Assembly (NCBI GenBank): GCA_015075445.1
Contig: JABTUJ010000002.1
Location: 62,001-126,000, forward strand
Length of the DNA: 64,000 bases
Reading direction: 5' to 3'
DNA from: Verrucomicrobiales bacterium
GTDB taxonomy: Bacteria > Verrucomicrobiota > Verrucomicrobiia > Limisphaerales > J093
Both the position numbers and the translations under genes were made by a program. The notes below the pieces were generated by a model. That model had not been told where the DNA came from. It ran no database searches and worked only from the letters and a program-made list of their open reading frames with translations. Shown one piece after another: positions 1 to 8,593 of this stretch (positions are counted from its first letter, which is position 1; each line of letters starts with the position of its first letter).

Positions 1-260
1 AAGTGGATGGCCAGTTGCATGAGGAAGGACGATTTGCCGACGCCCGTGGGACCGAGGATCAGGCAGAGCGCGCCGCGGTAGAGGAAACGTTGCATGATGA
101 GTTCGTTGGGATCGGTTTCAGTAGGGGGTGTGGGCAGGTCGTCGAGCAACCGGAGGACCGGCAGCGCTTCGACCTTGACCGCCTCCTTCTCGATGCCCTG
201 GGCAAGTTCACCGGGCAGGAGGTCGGTCAGCAGGACGCTGAGGGGAGACGAATCCGACAA
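1..260 (-). CDS. RecA/RepA-like P-loop ATPase, C-terminus beyond window
   Basis: Only the first ~86 codons lie in the window and the gene continues past base 1. Near the cut end the protein has the Walker A motif GPTGVGKSS followed by FLMQLAIHF, typical of RepA/KaiC-like replicative helicase ATPases. The start chosen is TTG at 260-258 because a clean GGAGG lies six bases upstream; no ATG fits the frame. It overlaps the end of the upstream primase-like gene by ~50 bases, a translationally coupled arrangement. A primase-like gene followed by an AAA/RecA-fold ATPase is the usual replication pair of plasmids, phages and satellites. The helicase role is inferred, since only Walker A is visible. 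Confidence 0.6.
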   Translation of the reverse strand, partial: MSDSSPLSVLLTDLLPGELAQGIEKEAVKVEALPVLRLLDDLPTPPTETDPNELIMQRFLYRGALCLILGPTGVGKSSFLMQLAIH

Positions 261-1245
261 GGCAGGCCTCCGGGCTGAGGTGGATGATGCGTTGACGGAC
301 GGTGGGCACGCCCTCGACCACGCGCAGGCCCCCGGGCATCCGCAGCCAGCCGCAGATGTCCCAGCGGGTCGGGTCGGCGCCCAGCAGACAGGCGACGCAG
401 AAGAAGCGGACCTGGTCGCGGACAGTCAGGTCGCTGACCCGGAACCAGGCGTGCAGGCTCTTGCCACCCGAGTCCACGACCAGCGCCAGGGGGGCGAAGG
501 TCGCCAGGCGGCTGATGAGCAGGGCCTGGTGGACCTTGGTCAGGGTCAGGTCATCGAGCTCGGCGACCAGATGCCGGCGCAGGCCGGTGTTGTTCTGGCA
601 GCGGGGCGAGGGCCGACCGCGATAGTTCAAGGCCGCGCGGTCGCGCATCGGGTTGACGACGATGAACTGCAGCCGGTCGGCGTCGGCGAGGGTTTCCTCG
701 AGGGGCCGGACCATGGCCTGCTCGGTGTTGCGGCCCGTGCAGACCAGTTCCCCGGGCCGGAAGAGGCCGGGCAGGACCTCCGAGGCGCTCAGGCCGGTGT
801 CACGATGGACCTCGAAGGCGGGCGGAACCTCGGCCAGGACCTCGGCGATGAGGGCGGGGCTGGGTTCGGGCCAGTCCACGGGTTGGCGGCCGAAGTTGAG
901 CCGGACGACGGGCTGGCCCGAGTAGGCGAAGACCTTGGCGGTGCGGTTGGCTGAGCGGATGCGCTGCATGTGGCGAACCCAGGTGGCGGCCTGACTGTCG
1001 GCGTGGGCCTCGAGCCAGCGCAGGAAGCCCGGGTCGGTGTTCGAGGTCGAGGGCGGGGCCGGGACACCGAGGCGTTCACACGCCGCTTCGAACTGCTTGA
1101 GCGACCCGGCCGGCTGCCAGGGCAGGGCGGCGGCCAAGTCCCGGGGGAGTTGGAGGTAGGCGCAGAGCGCGGCCGAGCAGAACCACTCCCGGGGCGTGGC
1201 CGTCTCGGCGGGCATCTGGCCCCGGACGTGGAGTTGCTCGAACAC
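208..1245 (-). CDS. Chimeric polymerase-exonuclease fragment / AEP-like primase
   Basis: Two unrelated halves are read in one frame. The first part (with the open frame running upstream of the GTG at 1245 to about 1390) resembles the exonuclease region of phage-type family A DNA polymerases: SHHRDFD fits the Exo II motif, followed by WFCSAALCAYLQLPR, SLKQFEAACERLGV and a WVRHMQRIRSAN segment. From about residue 110 it changes to the primase-like family common beside RepA ATPases in this phylum, with LQFIVVNPM, TGLRRHLVAELD, the hallmark VVDSGGKSLHAWF and GADPTRWD. The polymerase catalytic domain is missing between the halves and Exo I is missing at the front. I infer a deletion fusion within a mobile replication module. 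The true start is uncertain; 1245 is the first GTG in the conserved part. Confidence 0.6.
   Translation of the reverse strand: MFEQLHVRGQMPAETATPREWFCSAALCAYLQLPRDLAAALPWQPAGSLKQFEAACERLGVPAPPSTSNTDPGFLRWLEAHADSQAATWVRHMQRIRSANRTAKVFAYSGQPVVRLNFGRQPVDWPEPSPALIAEVLAEVPPAFEVHRDTGLSASEVLPGLFRPGELVCTGRNTEQAMVRPLEETLADADRLQFIVVNPMRDRAALNYRGRPSPRCQNNTGLRRHLVAELDDLTLTKVHQALLISRLATFAPLALVVDSGGKSLHAWFRVSDLTVRDQVRFFCVACLLGADPTRWDICGWLRMPGGLRVVEGVPTVRQRIIHLSPEACLVGFVSPQRPADRPPAR
267..271 (-). promoter_or_regulatory. Shine-Dalgarno GGAGG deciding the TTG start
   Basis: GGAGG on the minus strand, followed by CCTGCC and then TTG. It lies inside the upstream primase-like coding sequence and is the main argument for the TTG start of the ATPase gene. 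Confidence 0.5.
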
Positions 1246-1252
1246 GGCCAGG

Positions 1253-1780
1253 TCAAAGTCCCGGTGATGGGAGACCCAGTCCCGGCCGCCGAGGGTGTCC
1301 CAGGGGAACTGGGCGGGGGGACAGACGCAGGTCCCCCTCGCCGCCGGGTCCGCGCGTCGCCCAGGGCGCCGGGGGTGCGACTGCGTAGTTGGCGTTCGTG
1401 ACCAGCCGGAAGTACGCCGCTTCTTGCTCGATCCAGTCCTGGTTGGTGCTGCCCGAAATCGGGTTGACGCGCACGGTCACCTCGCGGGCGCCGTCGGGAA
1501 TGCCGATCGTCCATTGCCCATTGGCGGCAGGAAGCACTCTGCCCCAGGTGTTGGTGCTGTTCCAGGTGTTGGTGTGCAGGTCGTAATCGTAGTTCGGGTA
1601 TGCTTCGGGCAACGCCTGCCGTGTCACGCTGGCTGCTAAAAGGCAGGCAGCCAGCGCACCACTCCGCGCAGGTGGCTGCACCAACGGCGGGCCAACCGGA
1701 ATGGGCAACCGACTTTCCAGCACCAGAACTTCGCCGGTTCGTGCGTCGCGGTTATCCCGTCCTTTCTGGACCCAGAGCAC
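1253..1780 (-). CDS. Unidentified coding fragment
   Basis: The frame has protein-like composition and strong third-position GC from about 1850 down to 1390, including DLHTNTWNSTNTWGRVLP, GQWTIGIPDGAREVTVRVNP and DWIEQEAAYFRLVTNANY. After APPAP (near 1390) it becomes arginine/proline/glycine-rich and loses this character, exactly where the polymerase-like frame of the next gene begins. No good ATG exists; the GTG at 1780 is only a formal start and the frame stays open to an in-frame TGA near 1890. I recognise no family. It looks like an unrelated gene cut by the rearrangement that made the primase chimera. Confidence 0.35.
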   Translation of the reverse strand: MLWVQKGRDNRDARTGEVLVLESRLPIPVGPPLVQPPARSGALAACLLAASVTRQALPEAYPNYDYDLHTNTWNSTNTWGRVLPAANGQWTIGIPDGAREVTVRVNPISGSTNQDWIEQEAAYFRLVTNANYAVAPPAPWATRGPGGEGDLRLSPRPVPLGHPRRPGLGLPSPGL

Positions 1781-1961
1781 CTTGATCCGACCGCGCGAGT
1801 CCTCACGCTCCTCCCGAACCCCGGCCGTGGCCAGACCGGCTTCCTCGAGGAGTGCCGCGCTCCGAAACTGGCTCCGCGCGCTGGCGTTTCCTGTCCCGAT
1901 TCACCTTGAACCACTCAGTCCACCGAGTACTTTCCCTGCGCCTTGAAAACAAGAACCGATA

Positions 1962-1983
1962 ACTAACATGAGCGCTTGTTAGT
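1962..1983 (+). promoter_or_regulatory. Operator-like inverted repeat at start of giant gene
   Basis: ACTAACA and TGTTAGT are perfect 7-base arms around TGAGCGCT, ending one base before the ATG at 1984. A weak promoter overlaps it: TTGAAA at 1943-1948 and TAACAT at 1964-1969, spacer 15. The symmetry and overlap with the -10 region suit a repressor site such as a TetR-type operator; a 5' mRNA hairpin is equally possible. There is no Shine-Dalgarno before the ATG. Confidence 0.4.
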
Positions 1984-4900
1984 ATGATGGAGCCGTGTTG
2001 CGCTGATCCCGTCGCTTCCGCGGCCGTGGGACGCGGCCCTTGCCAGCCGGCTGGCTGCGCATGCCCCGGCGGCGTGCGGTGGACTCCGGTCCTCCTCGCC
2101 GCGTCGTGTGGGCTAGCCGCCGTGGCAGCCGGTTTCGAGTTGCGCGAACCCCGGGTGTTGCCCGACCGCGCCTTCGAATTTCTGATCGGGGGCGAGCTCA
2201 GAGGAACCTATCTGGTGATTCGGCGGGGTGACACGCCCGATCGCCTCACGACACCGGTTCAGGTCACTTGGCCGCCGGACGGCCCGGTGCGGGTGGATGC
2301 CGACGGAAGTTCCGCCGCGCGCGGGTTCTATCGCGTGGAAGCCGTGCCTGTGGATGCCCCGCGCGACCTGGACGGCGACGGACTGGATGACGTCTTTGAG
2401 TTGACGTACCCGTTGGCCTTCGACCCCCTGGACCCCACGGATGCAGCGGGGGATTTCGATGGCGACGGGTTCGACAATGGCGAGGAATACCGGCGCGGGA
2501 CCGATCCCACCGATCCTGCCAGCCGGCCGTTGATTCGAGTTTCCACGGCACCGGCGGCCGACGAGACGGGAGTGAGTGTTCAGCGCGAGCTCACCGTGCT
2601 TTTCGAGAAGCCGGTCGCGGTCGAGACCCAACTGAGCCACGAACGGTTCTTTCTCGAGTTCGGCGGGCGCCGCCTGCTGGCGCGGACGGCGATCGCGTTG
2701 GACCGATCGCGGGCCTGGCTGTTTCCGCTCGAGCCATTGCCGCCGGGGGCGCGGATCAAGGCGGTGTTCGATGCGACGGGCATCCGCGATGCACTGGGGC
2801 GCGCGGTGGACGCGGACGGTGACGGTCAGCCGGGCGGCCGGCTCGAATTCGGTTACACGACATTTGGCGCCACACCGGTCCTGGGCACGGCGGTGGTCGG
2901 GCAGGTGTTCGACAGTGAATTCCAACCGGATGGAGCGGGCGGCTTTACCAACCGGCCTTTGGCGGGCGTCCTCATCACCGTGGACGGGGCGGAGCAGACG
3001 CTGCGCACGACGACGGATGCCAGCGGCTTCTTCCGCCTCGAACCGTCGCCGGCGGGCCGGTTTTTCGTGCATGTGGACGGGCGGAATGCGGCGGGCAGCC
3101 GTTGGCCGGGAGGCACCTACTACCCGTTCCTGGGGAAGGCGTGGGAGGCCTCGCCGGGCCGCACGAACAATCTGGCCGGAGGCACGGGCGTCGTCTACCT
3201 GCCCAGAATCGTCGCCGGCACCTTGGTTCCGGTCAGCGCCTCGACGGCGACGGAAATCACGTTCCCGCCCGAGGTCCTTGCGCGGCAACCGGAGCTGGCC
3301 GGGGTCACCATCACCGTCCCGGCCAACGCGCTCTTTGCGGATGACGGCACCCGCGGCGGGCGTGTGGGCATTGCCCCCGTGCCTCCGGACCGGCTGCCGG
3401 AGCCGCTGCCCGCGGGGTTGCAGCTTCCGCTGGTCATCACCATCCAGACTGACGGCGCGCTGAATTTCGACCTACCCGTGCCCGTGCGGTTCCCCAATCT
3501 GCCGGACCCGGTCACCGGCGAAGTGCTTCCTCCGGGCGGTCAGGGGCTGCTGTGGAGCTTCGATCATGACGTCGGCCGCTGGGAAATCCAGGGAACGATG
3601 ACAGTCAGCCCGGATGGCCGGTTCGCGGTGTCCGATCCGGGCGTGGGCGTCCGCCAGCCTGGCTGGCACGGCTTTGCTCCGGGAACACCTCCCGGGCCCT
3701 TCGGATTCCGCCAAAGCCGCAGTTGTGACGCGGCGGTGTTCAGCGGAACCGTAGGCTGCGTCGCTTCCTTTGTTCCGGTGGTTTCCACGGCCCAATGTCT
3801 CGCTTTGAATGTTGGAGGTGGCCTGCTGCAATCCGCCGGCGACTGCATTGACTTTTCGCGCGGCGAATTCACCGACGACTACTTTGGCTGCGGGATGAGT
3901 CTGATGGGCACCTCGTTCGGTATCGCGGGCTGCTTGTTGGAGTCGGTGCCCATTGTCGGCCAGGCCGTCGGTTGTGGGCTGGGAGCGATCAGCATCGCCC
4001 GCGCCTGTTTTCCCGCCGCCCCGGCCGGGGCCGGTCGGCCCAGTCGACACGGTCCGGTCGAGGAAGCTTCGGAAGTCGTCTGGCGGGTTTACGAGCTCCA
4101 TCTGAGGATCGTGGAGGAATATGCCGAGATCCTCCGGTTGCTGACCGGTTCGAGCGTGTGGGTCGAGGCGGTCCACGTCGAAGCCGGCGGCTGGCTCGAG
4201 CAACAGCGGCAGGTGACCGAGCTCCTGCGACGATTCGTCGCCTTTGCCGCCCCGAACTCGAGTGGGGGCGTGCCCATTTCCCCCGCTGAACTGGCCGCCT
4301 GGAAAGCGGCTCCGCGCCCGGCCGGTTTCCCCGCGGCGGCCTTCGACCAGATGGCCGACTACCACAACCGGACCTTTGCGTTCTATCAGCAGGGCCTGAT
4401 GACCCATGCCGCCGCGGGCCGGAGCGATTTCCAGGACCGCGACCAGATGCGTGCGGCCATTCGACGATGGCTGGATCTCTTTGCCGAGCTGGAGGCACTG
4501 GGGGCGACCGTCTTCTCGCTTCCCGATGCCCAGGCGGCGTTCCTGGATGAACTCGAGCGGCGCGGCACCAGCGCACCGCTTGATCATCTGGACCGCCTCT
4601 TCTTCCGCTTGGAACTGCTCTACACCGACGTGGACCTCCTCGGGACGCCCTTGGTGCGAAGTCCGCAGCACGGGCGGATGCTGGGCGACGGCCGGCTGCC
4701 CTTCGCGGCCCTGGCGCCGAAGGCTCTCTATCTGGCGGAGTTCTTCGATCCCTCCCGCAACCTCTATGGCAAGGTTCATTTTCGCACGGGCCCCTCGGGC
4801 AGGGTCACCCAGATGCCGAAGGTGGATCTGACCGGGGTGGAGGACCAACCGGACACCGACGCCGATGGCCTGCCCAATCTGGGGGAGTGGGTCGTTGGGT

Positions 4901-7107
4901 TCCTCGACCCGCTCAACCCGGACACCGATGGTCAGGGCGGAAACGACCGCGAAGACCTGCTCGCCGCCCTGGAATCCGGCCGGGCGGGGCCGTTGAGCAC
5001 GGGGCTGGTCGCGGCCGTGGACACGGACGGTGAAGCTGCCGACCTGGCGGCCCACGAACGCTACACGCTGGTGGCGGATTCGGGCGGTGGCCTGGTCGTG
5101 GTCGAGGTGGACGGTTTGAATCTGACGCGCGTCGCCGTCATTCCCACGCCCGGCCTGGCCCGTGCGGTCGCGGTGGATGGCCACTGGGCGGTGGGCGGCG
5201 ACAGTCGCGGCGTCCTCACCGTGCTGGACTTGAGCCGGCCCGTTGCCGAGCTCGCGATCCCGCGCGCCCGCCTGAGTGCCGGTGCGCCGGTCTGGGGGGT
5301 GGCAGTGGCCAATCCGGTCGCGTTTGTGGGCTTGGACAGCGGTCAACTGCTGGCCGTGAACCTCGAGGCTGGCGTCATCGTGGACCGTCTCCGGGTCAGT
5401 GCTCAGAAGGTGGAAGATGTCGTGGTGTCCGGCAGTAAAGTGGCGGCGTTGGCGGCGGCAACGGTGCACCTGTTCGATTGGGACGGCGCGTCGCTGAGAC
5501 GGACGGGTCAGGTGCCCAGCGATGGCAACCCGACGAGCCCGTTCGGCGGTCGCAGCCGGTTGTTCGCGGACGGCCGTCGTGTCTTCGCCACGCACCGGAC
5601 CGGGTTCAACGTGTTCGCGACCACCGGCCCGGCTCCTGAACTGCTGCGCCGCGTCGAGACCACCCAGCTTCATTGGAAGCAGATCATCAGCCCGGATGGC
5701 TTGCTGGGCGTGGCCGCCATGGGCGTGAACTTTGGCGCCAGGCCGGTGGATGACAACGTCAGCCTTTACGATCTGGGTGCGCCCGCCGGGTCGGAGGGCT
5801 TCCTGGCGACCCTTGCGACCCCCGGCATCGCCCGGGCGGTCCTCAGCCGGCAGGGATTCGTCCACGCTGCGGACCACCAGGCCGGCTTGCAGGTGCTGAA
5901 TCTCAATGCCCCCGACCGAACGGGCATCGCTCCGACCGTGACGGTCCGGCTGGATGCGGGCGGCACGACGACCGAGCCCGATCGTTGGGTCGAACTCGTG
6001 GCCGAGGCGGCGGACAACATCGCCGTGCGTGAAGTGGAGTTCCTCGTCAATGACACCCGCGTCCATACCGACACCAGTTACCCCTTCCGCCATCGCTTGC
6101 GCGCACCGGCGGCGGCCGGTGCGCCCTTCGTCGTGACGGCACGGGCGTTGGACATCGCTGGAAACGCCGCGCTCTCGTCACCGCTGCCGATCACCGTGCT
6201 GCCTGACCTCTCCCCGCCGCGGCTGCTGCGGACGTCGCCGACCTCGGGTCAACCCGTCGGCGCGTTGCACGAGATCGTGGCGCTGTTCAGCGAGCGGCTG
6301 GATCCCACCACCGTGACGAGCACCAGCGTGGTCGCCCGAGCGGCCGGACCCGACGGCCTCTTCGACACCGACGATGACACCCTGCCGTCGGCGGCCACGC
6401 AGACGCTGCGTCCGGCTGGCGATGCGTTGGTGGTCTCGCTGGCGGCGCCTCTGCCGCCGGGCCTTTACCGTCTCGAGATCAGTGCCGCGCTCACCGATCT
6501 GGCGGGTCATGCGCTCACGGGCTCGTTCGCGCCCGTGTTCCGCGTCGCCGGGCCGGCGGACATGACGGACAGCGACCGTGATGGCTTGCCCGATGCCTGG
6601 GAAATCGCGGTTTCGGGCACGGATCCCTCCCAGGCGGACACCAACGGGAATGGCATTCCGGATGGAGAGGAAGACGCCGATGGCGACGGGTTGACGACGC
6701 TGTTTGAACTCTTTGCGGGCACCGATCCCACCCTGGCCGACACGTTCCAGACCGGGCGCAGTGATGCGGCACTGGATGCCGACGGCGACGCGCTGACCTT
6801 GCTTCAGGAGATGTTTCTTGGCACCGACCCAACGCTCCCGGACACCGATGGTGACGGCTGGAATGACGAAGCTGAGATCACGCTGGGCAGCCGCCCGACT
6901 GATCCGCGCAGCCTGCCGTGGCTCTTCTCGATCGCTCCGGCGCACGCCGGTCTCGCGAGGCCAGCCTGGGAGCCGGGCGCCGGTCAATATGCCGCCCTGC
7001 AACAACCTGTCGGCTTGGCTCGGCCAGCTTGGGAACAGGCCGCGGAGATCCCCTACGGAACCTCCCGGGGCCAGCCGCCACTGACGCTGCAACGCAACGA
7101 CCCATGA
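1984..7107 (+). CDS. Giant secreted multidomain protein (Ca-binding TSP3, Ig-like, propeller)
   Basis: 1707 residues. A hydrophobic stretch at ~33-50 probably serves as signal or anchor. Domains in order: acidic DxDxDG calcium-binding repeats (~123-180), a Big_5-like Ig domain (~182-290), a carboxypeptidase-regulatory-like fold (~303-375), a ZU5-like region (~413-565), a helical middle (~690-920), another DxDxDG cluster (~955-985), an LVIVD-like propeller (~1015-1310), an Ig-like domain (~1318-1400), a second Big_5-like domain (~1407-1515) and three or four TSP3-type repeats (~1527-1640). The tail carries GLARPAWE twice (~1655 and ~1676). Function unknown; surface adhesion or matrix role is inferred. 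Its stop overlaps the next start by 4 nt (ATGA), so the two are probably co-translated. The start lacks a Shine-Dalgarno. Confidence 0.8.
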   Translation: MMEPCCADPVASAAVGRGPCQPAGCACPGGVRWTPVLLAASCGLAAVAAGFELREPRVLPDRAFEFLIGGELRGTYLVIRRGDTPDRLTTPVQVTWPPDGPVRVDADGSSAARGFYRVEAVPVDAPRDLDGDGLDDVFELTYPLAFDPLDPTDAAGDFDGDGFDNGEEYRRGTDPTDPASRPLIRVSTAPAADETGVSVQRELTVLFEKPVAVETQLSHERFFLEFGGRRLLARTAIALDRSRAWLFPLEPLPPGARIKAVFDATGIRDALGRAVDADGDGQPGGRLEFGYTTFGATPVLGTAVVGQVFDSEFQPDGAGGFTNRPLAGVLITVDGAEQTLRTTTDASGFFRLEPSPAGRFFVHVDGRNAAGSRWPGGTYYPFLGKAWEASPGRTNNLAGGTGVVYLPRIVAGTLVPVSASTATEITFPPEVLARQPELAGVTITVPANALFADDGTRGGRVGIAPVPPDRLPEPLPAGLQLPLVITIQTDGALNFDLPVPVRFPNLPDPVTGEVLPPGGQGLLWSFDHDVGRWEIQGTMTVSPDGRFAVSDPGVGVRQPGWHGFAPGTPPGPFGFRQSRSCDAAVFSGTVGCVASFVPVVSTAQCLALNVGGGLLQSAGDCIDFSRGEFTDDYFGCGMSLMGTSFGIAGCLLESVPIVGQAVGCGLGAISIARACFPAAPAGAGRPSRHGPVEEASEVVWRVYELHLRIVEEYAEILRLLTGSSVWVEAVHVEAGGWLEQQRQVTELLRRFVAFAAPNSSGGVPISPAELAAWKAAPRPAGFPAAAFDQMADYHNRTFAFYQQGLMTHAAAGRSDFQDRDQMRAAIRRWLDLFAELEALGATVFSLPDAQAAFLDELERRGTSAPLDHLDRLFFRLELLYTDVDLLGTPLVRSPQHGRMLGDGRLPFAALAPKALYLAEFFDPSRNLYGKVHFRTGPSGRVTQMPKVDLTGVEDQPDTDADGLPNLGEWVVGFLDPLNPDTDGQGGNDREDLLAALESGRAGPLSTGLVAAVDTDGEAADLAAHERYTLVADSGGGLVVVEVDGLNLTRVAVIPTPGLARAVAVDGHWAVGGDSRGVLTVLDLSRPVAELAIPRARLSAGAPVWGVAVANPVAFVGLDSGQLLAVNLEAGVIVDRLRVSAQKVEDVVVSGSKVAALAAATVHLFDWDGASLRRTGQVPSDGNPTSPFGGRSRLFADGRRVFATHRTGFNVFATTGPAPELLRRVETTQLHWKQIISPDGLLGVAAMGVNFGARPVDDNVSLYDLGAPAGSEGFLATLATPGIARAVLSRQGFVHAADHQAGLQVLNLNAPDRTGIAPTVTVRLDAGGTTTEPDRWVELVAEAADNIAVREVEFLVNDTRVHTDTSYPFRHRLRAPAAAGAPFVVTARALDIAGNAALSSPLPITVLPDLSPPRLLRTSPTSGQPVGALHEIVALFSERLDPTTVTSTSVVARAAGPDGLFDTDDDTLPSAATQTLRPAGDALVVSLAAPLPPGLYRLEISAALTDLAGHALTGSFAPVFRVAGPADMTDSDRDGLPDAWEIAVSGTDPSQADTNGNGIPDGEEDADGDGLTTLFELFAGTDPTLADTFQTGRSDAALDADGDALTLLQEMFLGTDPTLPDTDGDGWNDEAEITLGSRPTDPRSLPWLFSIAPAHAGLARPAWEPGAGQYAALQQPVGLARPAWEQAAEIPYGTSRGQPPLTLQRNDP

Positions 7108-8315
7108 AAACCAAGCATCCCCTGCTCCTGAACCGGTTGACTCTCCCCGCCGCACTCCTGCTGGTCGCTGGCCTGACGGTGGGCGTGCATGGCCAGGCTC
7201 TTGTGTCGGGCAGCGACGGGTCTTACGGCCCGCTCGAGATCACCGGCAACACGACGCTGGCCATGCCGGCGGATGGCGTCTTTCACTGCACGACCATCAC
7301 GATTAACAACGGCGCGACGCTGCGGTTCATCCCCAATGCCCGGAACACCCCGGTCCGACTGCTCGCCACGGGGGACGTGCTGATCAGCGGAACGATTGAT
7401 GTCAGCGGCAGCAACGGCGCGACGCTCCTGGGAGGCGCCGGTGGTCCCGGCGGCTTCGCGGGCGGAAACCCGGGCCGATTGAACCTGCCTCCCGGCGCCG
7501 GCGCCGGCCCGGGCGGCGGACCAACCAACGTGGATGTCGCGTTGCGCCACGGGGTTTTCGGAAATCGCCGGGCGGATGCTCCCCCCGAACTCGCGCAGCC
7601 GTACGGTAACGCCCTCCTCCTGCCGTTGATCGGCGGCTCCGGAGGCGGTGGCAGCCCCACGGTAGCGGGCGGCGGCGGCGGCGGAGCCCTTCTCATCGCC
7701 TCCTCGACTTCCATTCGCGTGGCGGCGACCGGACGCATCCTGGCCACCGGCGGCTACAACAGCGGCTCGGCTCTCAGGAGCGTGGGCAGCGGGGGAGCGA
7801 TCCGGCTCGTGGCGCCGCAGGTGGTCGGCCAACGGGAGGGCGGCTTTGGAGCCGTGCTCTCCGTGGCCAGCGGAGCCGGGGCTTCGGATGCTTACTTTGG
7901 CCGCATTCGCATTGACTCCAGCGACCTCCGCCAAGCGAGTGACGCCAACTTCTTGTTCCAACCCGTCGCCGCCGTCAGCATCGGGTCCTTCATGACGCTG
8001 AACCCGGCACCCCTGCCTCGTCTGGACCTGGTGCGGGCTGCCGGGCAGGACATCGCGGCTGATTCCGGACCGGCCTTTCTCGAGCTCCCGTTTGGCAGCC
8101 CGGCAACCCAGGAAATCGAGGTGCAGGCGCGTGACTTTCGTGCGGTCGTGCCTGTTCGTGTGCGGTTGGTCCCCGAGGCCGGGGCGGCGACCGAGTACGC
8201 CCTGGCACTCGACAACCGGAGCGAGAACCCGGTGCGCGGCACGGTCGCGGTCCACGTGCCGCCCAACGTCCGCACGGCCGTCGAGGTCTGGACCGCCCCG
8301 GTGCCTGCGCCTTGA
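7104..8315 (+). CDS. Secreted glycine-rich repeat protein
   Basis: 403 residues from the ATG at 7104, whose ATGA overlaps the previous stop. MKTKHPLLLNRLTLP begins a classical signal peptide ending near VHGQ. The body starts with beta-rich sequence (LEITGNTTLAMPADGVF, INNGATLRF, LLATGDVLISGTIDVSG), then a very glycine-rich block (~110-225) with GGAGGPGG and GGGGGG. This pattern recurs in exported beta-helix-like proteins of environmental bacteria, but I cannot name a family. A longer upstream reading is possible in the same frame, but it lies inside the preceding gene and lacks a signal peptide. It probably works with the giant protein encoded just upstream. Confidence 0.75.
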   Translation: MKTKHPLLLNRLTLPAALLLVAGLTVGVHGQALVSGSDGSYGPLEITGNTTLAMPADGVFHCTTITINNGATLRFIPNARNTPVRLLATGDVLISGTIDVSGSNGATLLGGAGGPGGFAGGNPGRLNLPPGAGAGPGGGPTNVDVALRHGVFGNRRADAPPELAQPYGNALLLPLIGGSGGGGSPTVAGGGGGGALLIASSTSIRVAATGRILATGGYNSGSALRSVGSGGAIRLVAPQVVGQREGGFGAVLSVASGAGASDAYFGRIRIDSSDLRQASDANFLFQPVAAVSIGSFMTLNPAPLPRLDLVRAAGQDIAADSGPAFLELPFGSPATQEIEVQARDFRAVVPVRVRLVPEAGAATEYALALDNRSENPVRGTVAVHVPPNVRTAVEVWTAPVPAP

Positions 8316-8593
8316 TTCTGGGCTCTCGGATGTCGGCAGGCCAATGATCGTGGTCGGGCTGCCGTTCGGGTACGTGGCCACCCGGCCCTGTGCGGAGTCA
8401 GCGTTGGCCCCAGCCCTCGGCCGCGTACCTGCCTGCAAGAGTCGAGGGTCAACAGTCGCAGGAGCGGCCGTCGGCACGGGCCAGCGTTTCGTCCACAGGG
8501 CACAACCTCGCCGATGACGCGCAGACCGCCACCGCACGCCTCGGCCCCCGGCCAGTCGCCACGCGGTTCAGCGTGTTGGTTCATCGCTTGCCA

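Noticed and set aside
3472..6093. An 873-codon open frame on the minus strand inside the giant plus-strand gene
   Set aside because: It is a GC-driven shadow: rich in Arg, His, Gly, with no domain pattern, while the plus strand has clear repeats and domains.
8316..8593. Possible small gene in the gap after the glycine-rich protein
   Set aside because: All frames are short or compositionally biased; no start site or motif.
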